A stretch of 64,000 nucleotides of DNA from BOG-938 sp048498155 (GCA_048498155.1 JBEHYN010000001.1:1-64000); one strand, 5' to 3'; positions 51,815-62,400 are shown, counted from the first letter of the stretch. Notes: generated by a model not told the origin, from the sequence alone. Numbers and translations are program-made.

Positions 51815-53299
51815 ATGGATCTGTCAGCTCTCCAGCCGCTTCTATCCGCTGTGCACGGCGTCAAGGTCGCCTGCGTCGGCGATCTGATGATCGACCGCTA
51901 CGTCTACGGCGAAGTCGGCCGGGTTTCGCCCGAAGCGCCGATTCCGGTTTTATTGCGCACATCGGAACAGATGATGCTGGGCGGCGTGGGCAATGTGGCG
52001 CGCAACGTCGCCGGTCTGGGGGGGCGGGCGGCTCTAGTGGGACTGATTGGCAGTGACTCCGCCGGCCACGAAGCGACCGATCTGATCGGACAGGACGCGG
52101 GCCTGGAAGGCCTGTTGGTGGTGGACCAATCGCGCCCGACGACGGTGAAAACGCGGTTCGTCGCTTCGGGCCAACAGCTTTTGCGACTGGACGCCGAACG
52201 CTCGAGCGAAGCCGACAAGGACATCCAAGCGCGTCTCAGCCGCGCGGTGGAAGACGCCGCCGAGGGCGCGGGGGCCATACTGTTGTCAGATTACGCCAAA
52301 GGGGCCGTGACCCCGTCGGTGATCGAGGCCTGTCTGCGGGCCGCCAAGTCGGCGGGCGCCAAATTGATCGTCGACGCCAAGGCCCGAAGCCTCGTCAAAT
52401 ACGGCGCGGCCGACCTGATCAAGCCCAATGCCCTGGAACTGCACATCCTGACTGGCCTGCCCACAGACACCGATGAGCAGGTCGAGCTCGCCCTGGCCGA
52501 GGTTTTGCGCGAGTGCGCGGCCAAGGCGATCCTGGTCACTCGCGGCGCCCAGGGCATGTCCTTGGCCGAGCGTGGCCGGGGGGTGCGCCACATTCGCGGC
52601 ATACCCCGCCGCGTGTTCGATGTCTCCGGCGCCGGCGACACGGGCCTGGCGGCCCTGGGTCTGGCCCTGGCGGCCAAGGCGGACCTGTTCGAGGCTGTGC
52701 AGTTCGCCGTCTTGGCCTCGGGCGTGGCCGTAACCAAGATCGGTACGGCCGTGGTCACGCCCACCGAGCTGATCGAGGCCGAACGAGCGGCCGGCATGCC
52801 GGGCGTGGACGCCAAGATCGCCAGTCGGCAGCGTGTGGCCGACGAGGCTGCGCGCTGGCGCGCCCAGGGGCTGAGGGTCGGCTTCACCAATGGCTGCTTC
52901 GATATCCTGCACCGGGGCCATGTGGCCTATCTGGCTCAGGCGCGCGCCTGGTGCGACCGTCTGGTGGTGGGGCTGAACAGCGACCGGTCGGTCAAGGCGT
53001 TGAAGGGTGAAGGGCGGCCGGTCAACGACGAAGACTCCCGGGCCCTGGTGCTGGCTGGGCTGAGTTCGGTGGATATGTTGACTGTGTTCGAGGAGGAAAC
53101 GCCGCTGGAATTGATCAAAGCGACACGCCCGGATGTTCTGATCAAGGGCGCGGATTATTCGGTGTCCACAGTGGTGGGCGCCGACTTTGTCCAGTCCTAC
53201 GGAGGCCAGGTGCGACTGGCGGATTTGGTTGATGGCTTTTCGACGACTGCCGCGATTGCACGAATGGCGGGCGCTAAACCGGCATCGGAGGCCTCGTGA
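51815..53299 (+). CDS. hldE: Bifunctional heptose kinase/adenylyltransferase HldE
   Basis: The 494-aa enzyme phosphorylates heptose-7-phosphate at C1 and then adds AMP to heptose-1-phosphate, building ADP-heptose for the LPS inner core. The N-terminal PfkB kinase (residues 1-330) shows VGDLMIDRYVYGEVGRVSPE, MMLGGVGNVARNVAGLGG and DVSGAGDTGLAALGLALA. The C-terminal nucleotidyltransferase (350-490) shows FTNGCFDILHRGHVAYL and GLNSDRSVKALKG. The start of hldD overlaps its stop (GTGA). Confidence 0.96.
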   Translation: MDLSALQPLLSAVHGVKVACVGDLMIDRYVYGEVGRVSPEAPIPVLLRTSEQMMLGGVGNVARNVAGLGGRAALVGLIGSDSAGHEATDLIGQDAGLEGLLVVDQSRPTTVKTRFVASGQQLLRLDAERSSEADKDIQARLSRAVEDAAEGAGAILLSDYAKGAVTPSVIEACLRAAKSAGAKLIVDAKARSLVKYGAADLIKPNALELHILTGLPTDTDEQVELALAEVLRECAAKAILVTRGAQGMSLAERGRGVRHIRGIPRRVFDVSGAGDTGLAALGLALAAKADLFEAVQFAVLASGVAVTKIGTAVVTPTELIEAERAAGMPGVDAKIASRQRVADEAARWRAQGLRVGFTNGCFDILHRGHVAYLAQARAWCDRLVVGLNSDRSVKALKGEGRPVNDEDSRALVLAGLSSVDMLTVFEEETPLELIKATRPDVLIKGADYSVSTVVGADFVQSYGGQVRLADLVDGFSTTAAIARMAGAKPASEAS

Positions 53300-54297
53300 C
53301 CCGGCCAGTCGTTTTGGTGACCGGGGGCGCCGGGTTCATCGGCTCCAACATCGTGGCGGGGCTGTGCGATCGGGACGCCTATGACGTGGTGGTCTGTGAT
53401 CGGCTGCGCGAAGCGTCCCTGGGCAAGTGGCGCAATATCGCCAAGCACGCCATCGCCGATTTCGTTGCGCCCGAACAGCTCTTCGATTGGCTGGCTGTGC
53501 ACGGCGATAGCCTGTCGGCGGTGGTGCACATGGCGGCGGTATCTTCCACCACCGAAGCGGACGCGGACAAAATCGTGCAGTCTAATTTCGGGCTGTCGCG
53601 CGACCTGTGGCGCTGGTGCGCCGAGCACGGCAAACGTCTGATTTACGCCTCTTCGGCGGCGACCTACGGGGGCGGCGAGGGCGGCTTTGTCGACGATGAC
53701 GATCCGGCGGCCTTGGCCGCGCTCAGGCCTCTGAACGCCTATGGCTGGTCCAAGTGGCTGTTCGACCTGTTCGCCATGCGCGAACGCGCTCGCGGCGCCG
53801 GTCCGCCGCAGATCGTCGGCCTGAAGTTCTTCAATGTTTATGGCCCCAATGAAGAGCACAAGGGCGCCATGAAATCGGTAGTGGCCCAGATTTGGCCCCA
53901 GGCCGGCAAGGGCCAGACGGTGCGCCTGTTCAAGTCCCATCGCGAGGGCTACGCAGACGGCGGGCAGTTGCGCGACTTCGTCTATGTGCGCGACGTGGTG
54001 GACGTGGTGCATTGGCTGTTGGAGAGCCCCCAGATCAATGGGGTGTTCAACCTGGGCTCGGGCCAGGCCCGCTCCTTCGCCGATCTCGCCAACGCCGTCT
54101 TTCGTTTGGCCGGTCATGAGCCAAGCATCGCCTATTTCGACATGCCGGAATCGATTCGGGATAAATATCAGTATTTTACCCAGGCCGAGATGGGGCGGTT
54201 GAAAGCTGCGGGCTACCCGCATCCCTTTACCGGCCTGGAAGACGGCGTGGGCGATTATGTGCGCGCCTATCTGTCACGACCGGACCCGTACAGATGA
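53296..54297 (+). CDS. hldD: ADP-L-glycero-D-manno-heptose 6-epimerase
   Basis: Last step of ADP-heptose synthesis. The 333-aa short-chain dehydrogenase/epimerase has the nucleotide loop VTGGAGFIGSNIV, SSAATYGGGEGGF with the catalytic Ser/Thr region, YGWSK carrying the Tyr and Lys, and KFFNVYGPNEEHKGAMKSVV. The GTG start at 53296 overlaps the hldE stop; its own stop overlaps the ATG of the DUF3089 gene, so three genes are translationally linked. Confidence 0.95.
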   Translation: MTRPVVLVTGGAGFIGSNIVAGLCDRDAYDVVVCDRLREASLGKWRNIAKHAIADFVAPEQLFDWLAVHGDSLSAVVHMAAVSSTTEADADKIVQSNFGLSRDLWRWCAEHGKRLIYASSAATYGGGEGGFVDDDDPAALAALRPLNAYGWSKWLFDLFAMRERARGAGPPQIVGLKFFNVYGPNEEHKGAMKSVVAQIWPQAGKGQTVRLFKSHREGYADGGQLRDFVYVRDVVDVVHWLLESPQINGVFNLGSGQARSFADLANAVFRLAGHEPSIAYFDMPESIRDKYQYFTQAEMGRLKAAGYPHPFTGLEDGVGDYVRAYLSRPDPYR

Positions 54298-55547
54298 AGC
54301 ATCGGCTTCAAGCCCTGGCCAGCTTGGCGCGAGGCGCGTGGCGGCGATCAGGGATTCACCGCATGTCCCGCCGCCGCCGCTGGTTCGTGTTCTGGACGGC
54401 GCTGATCGGTTTGGTCCTACTCATCGCCGTGGCGGCTGATTGGGACGACATCATGCGCACCGGGCTTGATCCCAAGGAGCCTTTCCAGACCTACACGCCG
54501 CCGCCAGCGCCCAACTACGCCAAAGTTTCAGCCTGGGCCTTGCTCCCCTCCGCGCCAGCCCATCCGCAATCCAGTGACCGGCCGGCGGATATCTTCTTCA
54601 TTCATCCCACCACCTTCGACGGCGGACATCACTGGAACGGGCCGATCGACGAGGCCGGCGCGCAACGGCTTCTGGAGCGGGTCATGCTTCCCAATTACGC
54701 AGGACCTTTCGCCCGGGTCGGGCGAGTGTTCGCCCCGCGTTATCGTCAGGCCAGTCTCTACGCCCATATGACCTTGCGCGAGGACGCTCGGGCGGCCCGG
54801 ATTTTCGCGTATGGCGATGTCTTGGCGGCGTTCCGCTTCTATCTGGCCCATTTCAACCAGGGCAGGCCGATCGTCCTGGTGGGCGTCGAGCAAGGCGGCT
54901 TGCTGGCCGACCGGCTGCTGCGTGAAGAGGTTGACGGGAGCGCCGACCTGGCTGCTCGCTTGGCGGCCGCCTACCTGATTGATGCCATTATTCCCGCCAG
55001 GCCGTATGAAGGGCCATTGCCAATCACCGCCTGCATTCGCCGCGACCAGGCGCACTGCGTGGTCGGCTGGATGTCGGCGCCGCTGTCAGATCCCGGTCAC
55101 GCCAAGGAGTTGCTGAGCCGGGCCATGGTCTGGCAGGCCGACGATGAACTGGCGAACCTAAGTGCAGACCAGGAGGTCCTGTGCGTTAACCCGCTGCTGG
55201 GCGCCCTGACCAATCGCGAGGCCCCGGCTAAGCTCAATCTGGGCGCCGCCAACGCCAGCGAATTGGAGTGGGGCGTGCGCCCGGCGTTCCTGCCGCGCCA
55301 GGTTTCGGCCCAGTGCGTGGGCGGCATTCTGCGCGTCAGCCACCCACGCTCAGCGAGCTTGCGGCCTGCGTCCCGGTGGCCGGACAAATACAAGGCGGCG
55401 GGCAACAACGTCTTTTATGCTGATCTTGAGGCCGACGCGATGAAGCGTGTGGCGACCTATCTGGGTCGCGCTGAATTCCCCCAAATGGCCGCTCCGATTG
55501 AGCGAAATATCATCGTGCGTTCATCTCCGATCCATAGGGTGAACTGA
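54294..55547 (+). CDS. DUF3089 membrane-anchored alpha/beta-fold protein
   Basis: A 417-aa protein with one N-terminal membrane segment (about residues 30-49) and a periplasmic DUF3089 domain (IFFIHPTTFDGG, RYRQASLYAH, YGDVLAAFRFYLAHFNQGRP). In this hydrolase-fold family the nucleophile elbow normally reads GHSQG; here it is GVEQG, with Glu199 in place of serine, so ordinary esterase activity is doubtful. It overlaps hldD by 4 bp (ATGA), tying it to LPS-core gene expression. Its task is unknown. Confidence 0.8.
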   Translation: MKHRLQALASLARGAWRRSGIHRMSRRRRWFVFWTALIGLVLLIAVAADWDDIMRTGLDPKEPFQTYTPPPAPNYAKVSAWALLPSAPAHPQSSDRPADIFFIHPTTFDGGHHWNGPIDEAGAQRLLERVMLPNYAGPFARVGRVFAPRYRQASLYAHMTLREDARAARIFAYGDVLAAFRFYLAHFNQGRPIVLVGVEQGGLLADRLLREEVDGSADLAARLAAAYLIDAIIPARPYEGPLPITACIRRDQAHCVVGWMSAPLSDPGHAKELLSRAMVWQADDELANLSADQEVLCVNPLLGALTNREAPAKLNLGAANASELEWGVRPAFLPRQVSAQCVGGILRVSHPRSASLRPASRWPDKYKAAGNNVFYADLEADAMKRVATYLGRAEFPQMAAPIERNIIVRSSPIHRVN

Positions 55548-55656
55548 TGGGAGAGGCGGCCTTGATCGCAAGTCATGGTCCGGAACGTCAAAATCGGGCT
55601 AGCGAAGTCATGGTTCCTTTGTCTATACGGTGCGGCAACATACTAGGAGACGAAAC

Positions 55657-56130
55657 ATGTCGGTAAAGCGTGGGTGGACTATGGCGGCGGTCGCGGCGCT
55701 GGGCGTCGTGGCGATTGGTGCGACGGCGATGGCGGCCCCTGCCGACACCGTCAAGGAGCGCCAGGCGTCCATGAAGGCGCAAGGCGCCGACCTCAAGGCT
55801 GTGACCGACTATTCGCGCGGCAAGGCCGACAAGGATGCGGCGCTGAAGGGCGCCCAGGATTTGGCGGCCCACGCCGCCAAGTCCGCCAAGCTGTTTCCCA
55901 AGGGCACCAGCTCAACGGATCTGCCCGGCGTCAGCAAAGCCAAGCCGGAAATCTGGACCGACAACGCCAAGTTCATGGCCATCTTGAAGGGCATGCAGGA
56001 CAAGTCGGCCAAGCTGCCGGCCGTGATCAAGACCGGTACGCCCGACGACGTGCGCACCGCGGCGATGGATCTGGCCAAGACCGGTTGCGGCGCTTGCCAC
56101 AGCGCCTACCGCGCGGCAGGAGCTCAGTAG
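55657..56130 (+). CDS. Class II c-type cytochrome (cytochrome c'-like)
   Basis: A 157-aa periplasmic protein with a signal peptide (residues 1-26, ending AMAAP) and a four-helix body. The only haem site is near the C-terminus (CGACH in KTGCGACHSAYRAAG), the hallmark of class II cytochromes c'/c556. Cytochromes of this group bind NO or move electrons. AGGAGA 7 bases upstream supports ATG 55657. The next gene's GTG overlaps its stop, so both cytochromes are co-translated. Confidence 0.9.
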   Translation: MSVKRGWTMAAVAALGVVAIGATAMAAPADTVKERQASMKAQGADLKAVTDYSRGKADKDAALKGAQDLAAHAAKSAKLFPKGTSSTDLPGVSKAKPEIWTDNAKFMAILKGMQDKSAKLPAVIKTGTPDDVRTAAMDLAKTGCGACHSAYRAAGAQ

Positions 56131-57038
56131 TGCGCGGGGGGCTCATGGCGGCGGCGGCGCTTTCGGCGCTGCTCTGCGCCTCCTGCGTCAGCCCAAAAGG
56201 CGCTCCGACGTCTCCGCCTGATCCTCAGGCGGTGACGCGCGGGGCCTATCTGGCGGCGGCCGGCGATTGCCAGGGCTGCCATACCGATCTGAAGGGCGAA
56301 GGTCCTGCCCTTGCCGGCGGCCGCGCGCTGAAGACCCAGTTTGGCAATTTCTACGCGCCCAACATCACTTTCGATAAGCAGGCCGGTATCGGAACCTGGA
56401 GCGAGGAAGATTTCCATCGCGCCATGAGCAAGGGCCAGGGCGCCCACGGAGAATTTCTCTATCCTGCGTTCCCCTACGTCGCCTTTTCCGGCATGACAGA
56501 TCAGGATATCTCCGACCTCTACGCCTATCTGCGGGCGCAACCGACCTCGGCCCAACCCAGCAAGGCCAATGAGGTCAAGTTCCCCTTCAATATGCGTCCT
56601 CTGCTGGGCTTCTGGCGGGTCATGTTCTTCCGCGCTGGTCCGCTTCAGCCGGTGGCCGGACAAACGGACGAATGGAATCGGGGCCGGTATCTGGCCGAGG
56701 CTGTCGCCCATTGCGGCGAATGCCACACGCCGCGCAATCCCATCGGCGGGTTGGACAACGGTCGGGCCTATGCCGGCGAGCCGCATGGACCGGACGGACA
56801 AAAGACTCCAAATGTTACCCCCGGAGGCAAGATCGGATCCTGGTCGGTGGACGACATCGCTGAGTTGCTCGACAGCGGCATGACGCCTGATGGAGACTAC
56901 ACCGGGGGCGAAATGGCCACCGTGGTCAACGGCACTGCCAAGCTGACCGCCGCCGATCGTCACGCTATCGCCGTCTACGTCAAATCCCTGGCCTCGCACC
57001 CCTCGGCCCCGGCGCCCGCTGCGGCCAAGCCGAGCTAA
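56130..57038 (+). CDS. Dihaem cytochrome c lipoprotein
   Basis: A 302-aa predicted lipoprotein (signal AAAALSALLCASC) with two class I cytochrome c domains: CQGCH (about residue 48) with LAGGRALKTQF and methionine region, and CGECH (about residue 199) with ITPGG-like NVTPGGKIGSWS and a methionine around GGEMATVV. This resembles the cytochrome subunits of membrane dehydrogenases. GTG 56130 has AGGAG 6 bases upstream and overlaps the stop of the cytochrome c' gene; ATG 56145 is an alternative. It ends 15 bp from convergent recG. Confidence 0.88.
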   Translation: MRGGLMAAAALSALLCASCVSPKGAPTSPPDPQAVTRGAYLAAAGDCQGCHTDLKGEGPALAGGRALKTQFGNFYAPNITFDKQAGIGTWSEEDFHRAMSKGQGAHGEFLYPAFPYVAFSGMTDQDISDLYAYLRAQPTSAQPSKANEVKFPFNMRPLLGFWRVMFFRAGPLQPVAGQTDEWNRGRYLAEAVAHCGECHTPRNPIGGLDNGRAYAGEPHGPDGQKTPNVTPGGKIGSWSVDDIAELLDSGMTPDGDYTGGEMATVVNGTAKLTAADRHAIAVYVKSLASHPSAPAPAAAKPS

Positions 57039-57053
57039 GCAGGGGCCTACGGC

Positions 57054-59123
57054 TCAGCCCACGTCCGTCGCGCCGGCCTTCCAGTCGAACAGCGCCTTGA
57101 GCACTTGGACGGCGCGGCCTCTGGCGCTGATGAGCTGGGGATCGCGCGACAAAATCAGGCGCGCGTCATCCGCTGCTGCTGCGATCAGCTGACGGTGAGC
57201 GACGGGGTCGGCCAGCCGATAGGCCGGAAATCCGCTCTGTTTCAGCCCCAGCGGATCGCCGCCGCCGCGCAGCTCCAGGTCTTTTTCAGCGATCAGAAAG
57301 CCGTCATCGGTCCGACGCAGGATATCGATCCGTGCTTGAGCGGTCTTGCCCAGCGGCGGATCGTACAGCAGCACGCAGGCGCTCTCGCGCGCGCCACGCC
57401 CCACCCGTCCTCGCAGCTGGTGAAGCTGGGCCAGGCCAAAGCGCTCGGCCTGCTCGATCACCATGATGCTGGCGTTGGGCACATTGACGCCGACTTCGAC
57501 TACCGTAGTTGCCACCAGAACACCCAGGCGTCCTTCTACGAACTCGGTCATGACTGCGTCTTTCGCTGACGGGGTCAAACGGCCGTGGATCAGGCCGACC
57601 TTGGGGCCGAACACCTGGGCCAGGACTGCAGCGCGCGCTTCGGCGGCGGCCATGTCGCTATCCTCGGACTCGGCCACCAGCGGGCAAATCCAGAACGCCT
57701 GGGCGCCGGACGCCACGGCCGCGCGCAGACGGTCGATGATTTCAGGCAGGCGCGGCATGGGGACCGCCCGTGTGGCGACCGGCTTTCGCCCGGCGGGTTT
57801 TTCATCCAGCCGACTGACGTCGAGGTCTCCATAGAGGGTGAGCTCCAGGGTGCGCGGGATCGGCGTGGCCGACATGGCCAGCAAGTGGGCGGCCTGGGCC
57901 TTGTCCGACAGCCGTCGCCGGTCGTTCACCCCGAACCGGTGCTGCTCGTCGATTACGGTCAGGCCTAGGCGATGATAGGCGACATCATCCTGGAACAGGG
58001 CGTGCGTGCCCACCGCCACCGCCGCCTCGCCGGAAGCTAGGGCGTGCAATTTGTCGGCCCGGCCCGGCCCCTTGTCGCGTCCGGTCAGCAGGACTGCGGC
58101 GACCCCTTGGGCCCGCAGGGGCTCAGCCAGGGTTTCAAAATGCTGGCGGGCTAGAATTTCGGTGGGCGCCATCAGAACGGACTGCAGGCCTGCCGCCGCA
58201 GCGTCCGCCATGGCCAGCATTGCAACCACGGTCTTGCCGGCGCCGACATCGCCTTGCAGCAGACGTGACATGCGCTCGCCGCCGGCCAGATCGGCGCGAA
58301 TCTCGGCCAGGGTGCGGATTTGCGCGCCGGTCAGGACAAAGGGCAGGGCCGCCTGAAGCGCCTGGGCGATCGAGCTGGGCAGAATGACTTCGGCAGGCGT
58401 GCGTCGACGTTCCGCCTTGCGCTCGGCCATGGCCAGTTGGTGAGCCAACAGCTCGTCATAGGCCAACCTACGCCGCGCCGGGGCGTCGGGCGACAGGTCC
58501 GCCTCGCTCATGGGATGATGGACGGCCTGCAAGGCCTCCCGCCAAGGCGGCAGGCCCTCGCGCGCCAGCCAGGCGGGGTCTTGCCACTCATCCAGCTGCG
58601 GCGCCCGCTCCAGGGCCTCCAGCGCGAGTTTGCGTAAGGTGCGCGAGGTCAGGCCGGCGGTGGCGGGATATATCGCCTCGATCTGCGGAATGTCGTCCCG
58701 GCGTTCCGGCGCCAACAGATAGTCGGGATGGACGATTTGGGTTTCCACCCCGAACCGATCCACCTTGCCCGACACAATCCGGTCGGATCCGAGCGGGTGC
58801 TGGCGCAGCAGATGAGGCCCCCCGCCCTTGAAAAAGATCAGGGTGACGAAGCCGGTGTCGTCGAACGCACGGATTCGGTAGGGCAGGTTGGCCCGCGCAG
58901 GCGGCTGGTGAGCGTCGATTCGCAGGGAGAAGGTCTGGACTTGCCCCTCCAAGGCCGACACCGCCTTGGCCCACGGTCGGCGGATCAGGCCGTGGGGCAG
59001 GGTGAACGCCAGGTCGCGCACCAGCGGGCCCGCCGCCTTTTCCACCAGGGGCGCGATCTTGGGCCCGACGCCTTTGAGGGCCCCTACGGGCGCGAACAGG
59101 GGAAAGAGAATCTGCGGGCGCAT
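57054..59123 (-). CDS. recG: ATP-dependent DNA helicase RecG
   Basis: A 689-aa branch-migrating helicase that remodels stalled forks and recombination intermediates. It has the N-terminal wedge/OB domain (ALKGVGPKIAPLVEKAAG, RFGVETQIVHPDYL), then SF2 motifs: Walker A QGDVGAGKTVVAMLA, APTEILARQH, DEQHRFGV (DExH as DEQH), SATPIPRTLELTLYGDLDVS and RGRVGRG with the TRG-type end DLELRGGGDPLGLKQSG. ATG 59123 is chosen over GTG 59129. It is divergent from sdhE. Confidence 0.96.
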   Translation of the reverse strand: MRPQILFPLFAPVGALKGVGPKIAPLVEKAAGPLVRDLAFTLPHGLIRRPWAKAVSALEGQVQTFSLRIDAHQPPARANLPYRIRAFDDTGFVTLIFFKGGGPHLLRQHPLGSDRIVSGKVDRFGVETQIVHPDYLLAPERRDDIPQIEAIYPATAGLTSRTLRKLALEALERAPQLDEWQDPAWLAREGLPPWREALQAVHHPMSEADLSPDAPARRRLAYDELLAHQLAMAERKAERRRTPAEVILPSSIAQALQAALPFVLTGAQIRTLAEIRADLAGGERMSRLLQGDVGAGKTVVAMLAMADAAAAGLQSVLMAPTEILARQHFETLAEPLRAQGVAAVLLTGRDKGPGRADKLHALASGEAAVAVGTHALFQDDVAYHRLGLTVIDEQHRFGVNDRRRLSDKAQAAHLLAMSATPIPRTLELTLYGDLDVSRLDEKPAGRKPVATRAVPMPRLPEIIDRLRAAVASGAQAFWICPLVAESEDSDMAAAEARAAVLAQVFGPKVGLIHGRLTPSAKDAVMTEFVEGRLGVLVATTVVEVGVNVPNASIMVIEQAERFGLAQLHQLRGRVGRGARESACVLLYDPPLGKTAQARIDILRRTDDGFLIAEKDLELRGGGDPLGLKQSGFPAYRLADPVAHRQLIAAAADDARLILSRDPQLISARGRAVQVLKALFDWKAGATDVG

Positions 59124-59201
59124 AGCCACAGCATAGCGTGGCTGGCGCGCGCCCGCGCGGGCCTCTATATCGGCGGCTCATTTCCTTCACCCTGGTCGGT
59201 C

Positions 59202-59486
59202 ATGGACGACGCGCGTCTGAAAAAATTGCGGTTTCGGGCCTGGCATCGCGGCTTCCGCGAGGCTGACCTCCTCTTGGGTCCCTTCGCCGACGCCCATCTG
59301 GCGCAACTGTCGGCTGATCAGCTCGACGCGTTCGAGGCTTTAATCGAACAGCCCGATCCGGATCTGTACGCCTGGATCATCGGCTCGGCGCCCACCCCCG
59401 AAGCCTTCAATGGCGAGGTGCTGGATTTGATCCGCAGTTTTCGCTTCTTCGCCCACACCGTGCTGGGCGCGGACCATGGCGGCTGA
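59202..59486 (+). CDS. sdhE: Succinate dehydrogenase assembly factor 2
   Basis: A 94-aa SdhE/SDHAF2 protein that helps attach FAD to the succinate dehydrogenase flavoprotein. Signature: LKKLRFRAWHRGFREADLLL (RGxxE region carrying the essential Arg-Gly) then FEALIEQPDPDLYAWIIG. ATG 59202 gives the normal length; the frame upstream lies antisense to recG. It overlaps the mfd start by 11 bp; recG-sdhE-mfd is a common alphaproteobacterial order. Confidence 0.94.
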   Translation: MDDARLKKLRFRAWHRGFREADLLLGPFADAHLAQLSADQLDAFEALIEQPDPDLYAWIIGSAPTPEAFNGEVLDLIRSFRFFAHTVLGADHGG

Positions 59487-62400
59487 CGGGAGTACGCGTC
59501 TGTCACAATCCGCAGACTTCAAACGCATCAGTCAGTCGCCCGGACGGCTTGACTTGGCGGCCGCGCCGGAGGGCTTCGATGCCCTGGTCATGGCCGACTT
59601 GGCCCGGGCGAGGGGAGGGCTTTGCGTTTTCGTGGCCCGCGATACGGCCCGCGCCCCGGCCTTCGCGGAGGCGCTGAGGTTCTTCGCGCCGGAGATAGCC
59701 GTCCTTCGATTTCCCTCGTGGGACTGCCTGCCCTACGACCGGATGGGCCCTTCGCCCGCTATTGCCGCCGAGCGCATGGCGACGCTGAGCCGTCTGGCGG
59801 ATGGGTTTGAGGCCAAGACGCCGGTCATACTGGTAACTACGGCGCACGCGTTGCTCCAGCGGCTCCCGCCGCGCGCGGCGGTGACAGCCGCCGGCTACCG
59901 CGCCCGAACCGGTCAAGACGTGAACGTGGCGGACCTGGAGCGTTACTTCGCAGTGAACGGCTATGTGCGCGCCTCAACTGTGGCCGAGCGGGGCGAATTC
60001 GCCGTTCGCGGCGGGGTGATCGATGTCTGGGCGCCTGGCGCGGAGGAGCCCGTTCGCCTGGACCTGTTCGGCGACCGTCTGGAATCCATTCGCGCCTTTG
60101 ACCCGGAAACCCAGCGGTCCACCAAACAGCTGAAGGCGATCGATCTCTTGCCAGTGTCCGAAGTGTTGCTCGACGCTGATGCCGTGGCGCGCTTCCGCAA
60201 GGGCTATGTCGCTCGCTTCGGCGCGCCGGGCGACGATGCGCTCTACGCCGCTGTGAGCGCGGGCGCGCGGCGAGCGGGGCTGGAGCATTGGCTGCCGCTG
60301 TTCTACGCGCAGTTGGATAGCCTATTCGACTATGCCGGTCCGGGCGCTGTGTTCGCCCTTGATCACCAAGCCACGGAGTCGCGCGACGAGCGCCTGGCGA
60401 TGATCGAGGACGCCTATTCGGCTCGAGCAGAAACAGCCAAGGCGGCGAAATCGACCTATCAGGCTCTGGAGCCGGGCGCGCTGTACCTCATGCCAGAGGA
60501 CTGGGATCGGCGGCTGGCCGAGCACGCGAACCGGTGGTTCAGTCCGTTTCAGCGCGAAGAGACCGACGCGGTGATCGATATGGGCGCTCGGGCGGGCCGC
60601 AGCTTTGCGGCCGAACGCGCCCAGGACAGTGTGAACCTGTTTGAAGCCGCCGCCGCCCATGCCGTTGCCCTATCGGCTACCGGCAAGCGGGTGCTGTTCG
60701 CCTCATGGACCGAAGGCTCGTCCGAACGCCTGGGCGCCATGCTGGCCGATCATGGGCTCAAACGCTTGCCGCTCGCCCCTTATTGGCAGGCCGCTAAGGC
60801 CAATGATCCCAAGCTGCCCCAAAGGGTGGTCCTGCCCCTGGACACGGGATTTGAGACCGATTCCCTGGCGGTCATCGCCGAGACCGATGTGCTGGGAGAC
60901 CGCCTGGCGCGACCGCGACGCCGTCGGCGGGCGCAGAACTTCCTGGCCGAGGCCGCCTCGCTCACCGTGGGCGATCTGGTGGTGCATATCGACCACGGGA
61001 TCGGCCGCTATGAGGGTCTGAAGACCTTGCAGGTGCAGGACGCCCCGCACGACTGCCTGGAAATCCACTATGGCGGCGAGGCCAAGTTGTACTTGCCGGT
61101 GGAGAACATCGACCTGCTGACCCGCTATGGTTCGGATGGCGAGAGCGTCCAGTTGGACCGGCTGGGCGGGGCCGCGTGGCAGGCGCGCAAGGCGCGGGCC
61201 AAAGACCGCTTGCGCGAGATGGCCGAGGGGCTGATCAAGATCGCGGCGGCCCGCCAGTTAAAGACCACCGCAGAGGTCGATCCGCCGCACGGCCTGTTCG
61301 ACGAGTTCTGCGCCCGCTTCCCCTACGAGGAAACGGACGATCAGCTTAACGCTATCACCGACGTGCTGAGCGATCTGGCCGCCGGTCGCCCGATGGATCG
61401 GCTGATCTGCGGGGACGTTGGCTTCGGCAAGACCGAGGTCGCCCTGCGCGCCGCCTTCGTCATGGCCATGAGCGGCCAGCAGGTGGCTGTGGTTTGCCCG
61501 ACCACGCTATTGGCCCGTCAGCATTACAAGACCTTCACCGACCGATTCCAGGGCTGGCCGGTCAAGGTGCGGCAGCTGTCGCGCCTCGTCGCGGCCAAGG
61601 ATGCGGCGGAGACCCGCACGGGCCTCAAAAACGGAGAGATCGAGATCGTGGTCGGCACCCATGCGGTGCTGTCCGAACAGGTCGGTTTCAAGGACCTTGG
61701 TCTGGTGATCGTCGACGAGGAGCAGCACTTCGGGGTCAAGCACAAGGAGAAGCTCAAGGCCCTTAGGGCCGATGTCCATATGCTGACCCTGACTGCGACG
61801 CCGATTCCGCGCACGTTGCAGATGGCCCTATCGGGCATCCGTGAGATGTCGATCATCGCCACCCCGCCGGTGGATCGCCTGGCTGTGCGCACCTACATCA
61901 CGCCCTATGACCCGGTTGTGGCGCGCGAAGCCCTGCTGCGGGAGAAATATCGCGGCGGCCAAGCCTATTATGTGGTTCCGCGCATCTCCGACCTGACCGA
62001 GATTGAAAAGTTCCTGCGCGAGCAGGTGCCCGAGATCAAATTCGTGGTCGGCCACGGCCAGATGGCCGCCAGTCAACTGGAAGACGTGATGAGCGCCTTC
62101 TACGACGGCCAATATGACGTGCTGTTGTCCACCACCATCGTGGAATCCGGCCTGGATATTCCCACCGCCAACACCCTGATTATCCACCGCGCCGACATGT
62201 TCGGTCTGGCCCAGCTTTATCAGCTGCGCGGCCGGGTCGGGCGGGCCAAGACGCGGGCCTACGCCTATCTGACCACACCGACGGAGAAGACCCTTACCCT
62301 GTCGGCACAACGGCGCCTCAAGGTGCTTCAATCGCTGGACAGCTTGGGCGCGGGCTTCCAGCTTGCCTCGCACGATCTAGATATTCGCGGCGGCGGCAAT

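Noticed and set aside
53197..54222. A 341-residue minus-strand frame opposite hldD
   Set aside because: Shadow of hldD with typical antisense amino-acid bias; hldD has clear catalytic motifs.
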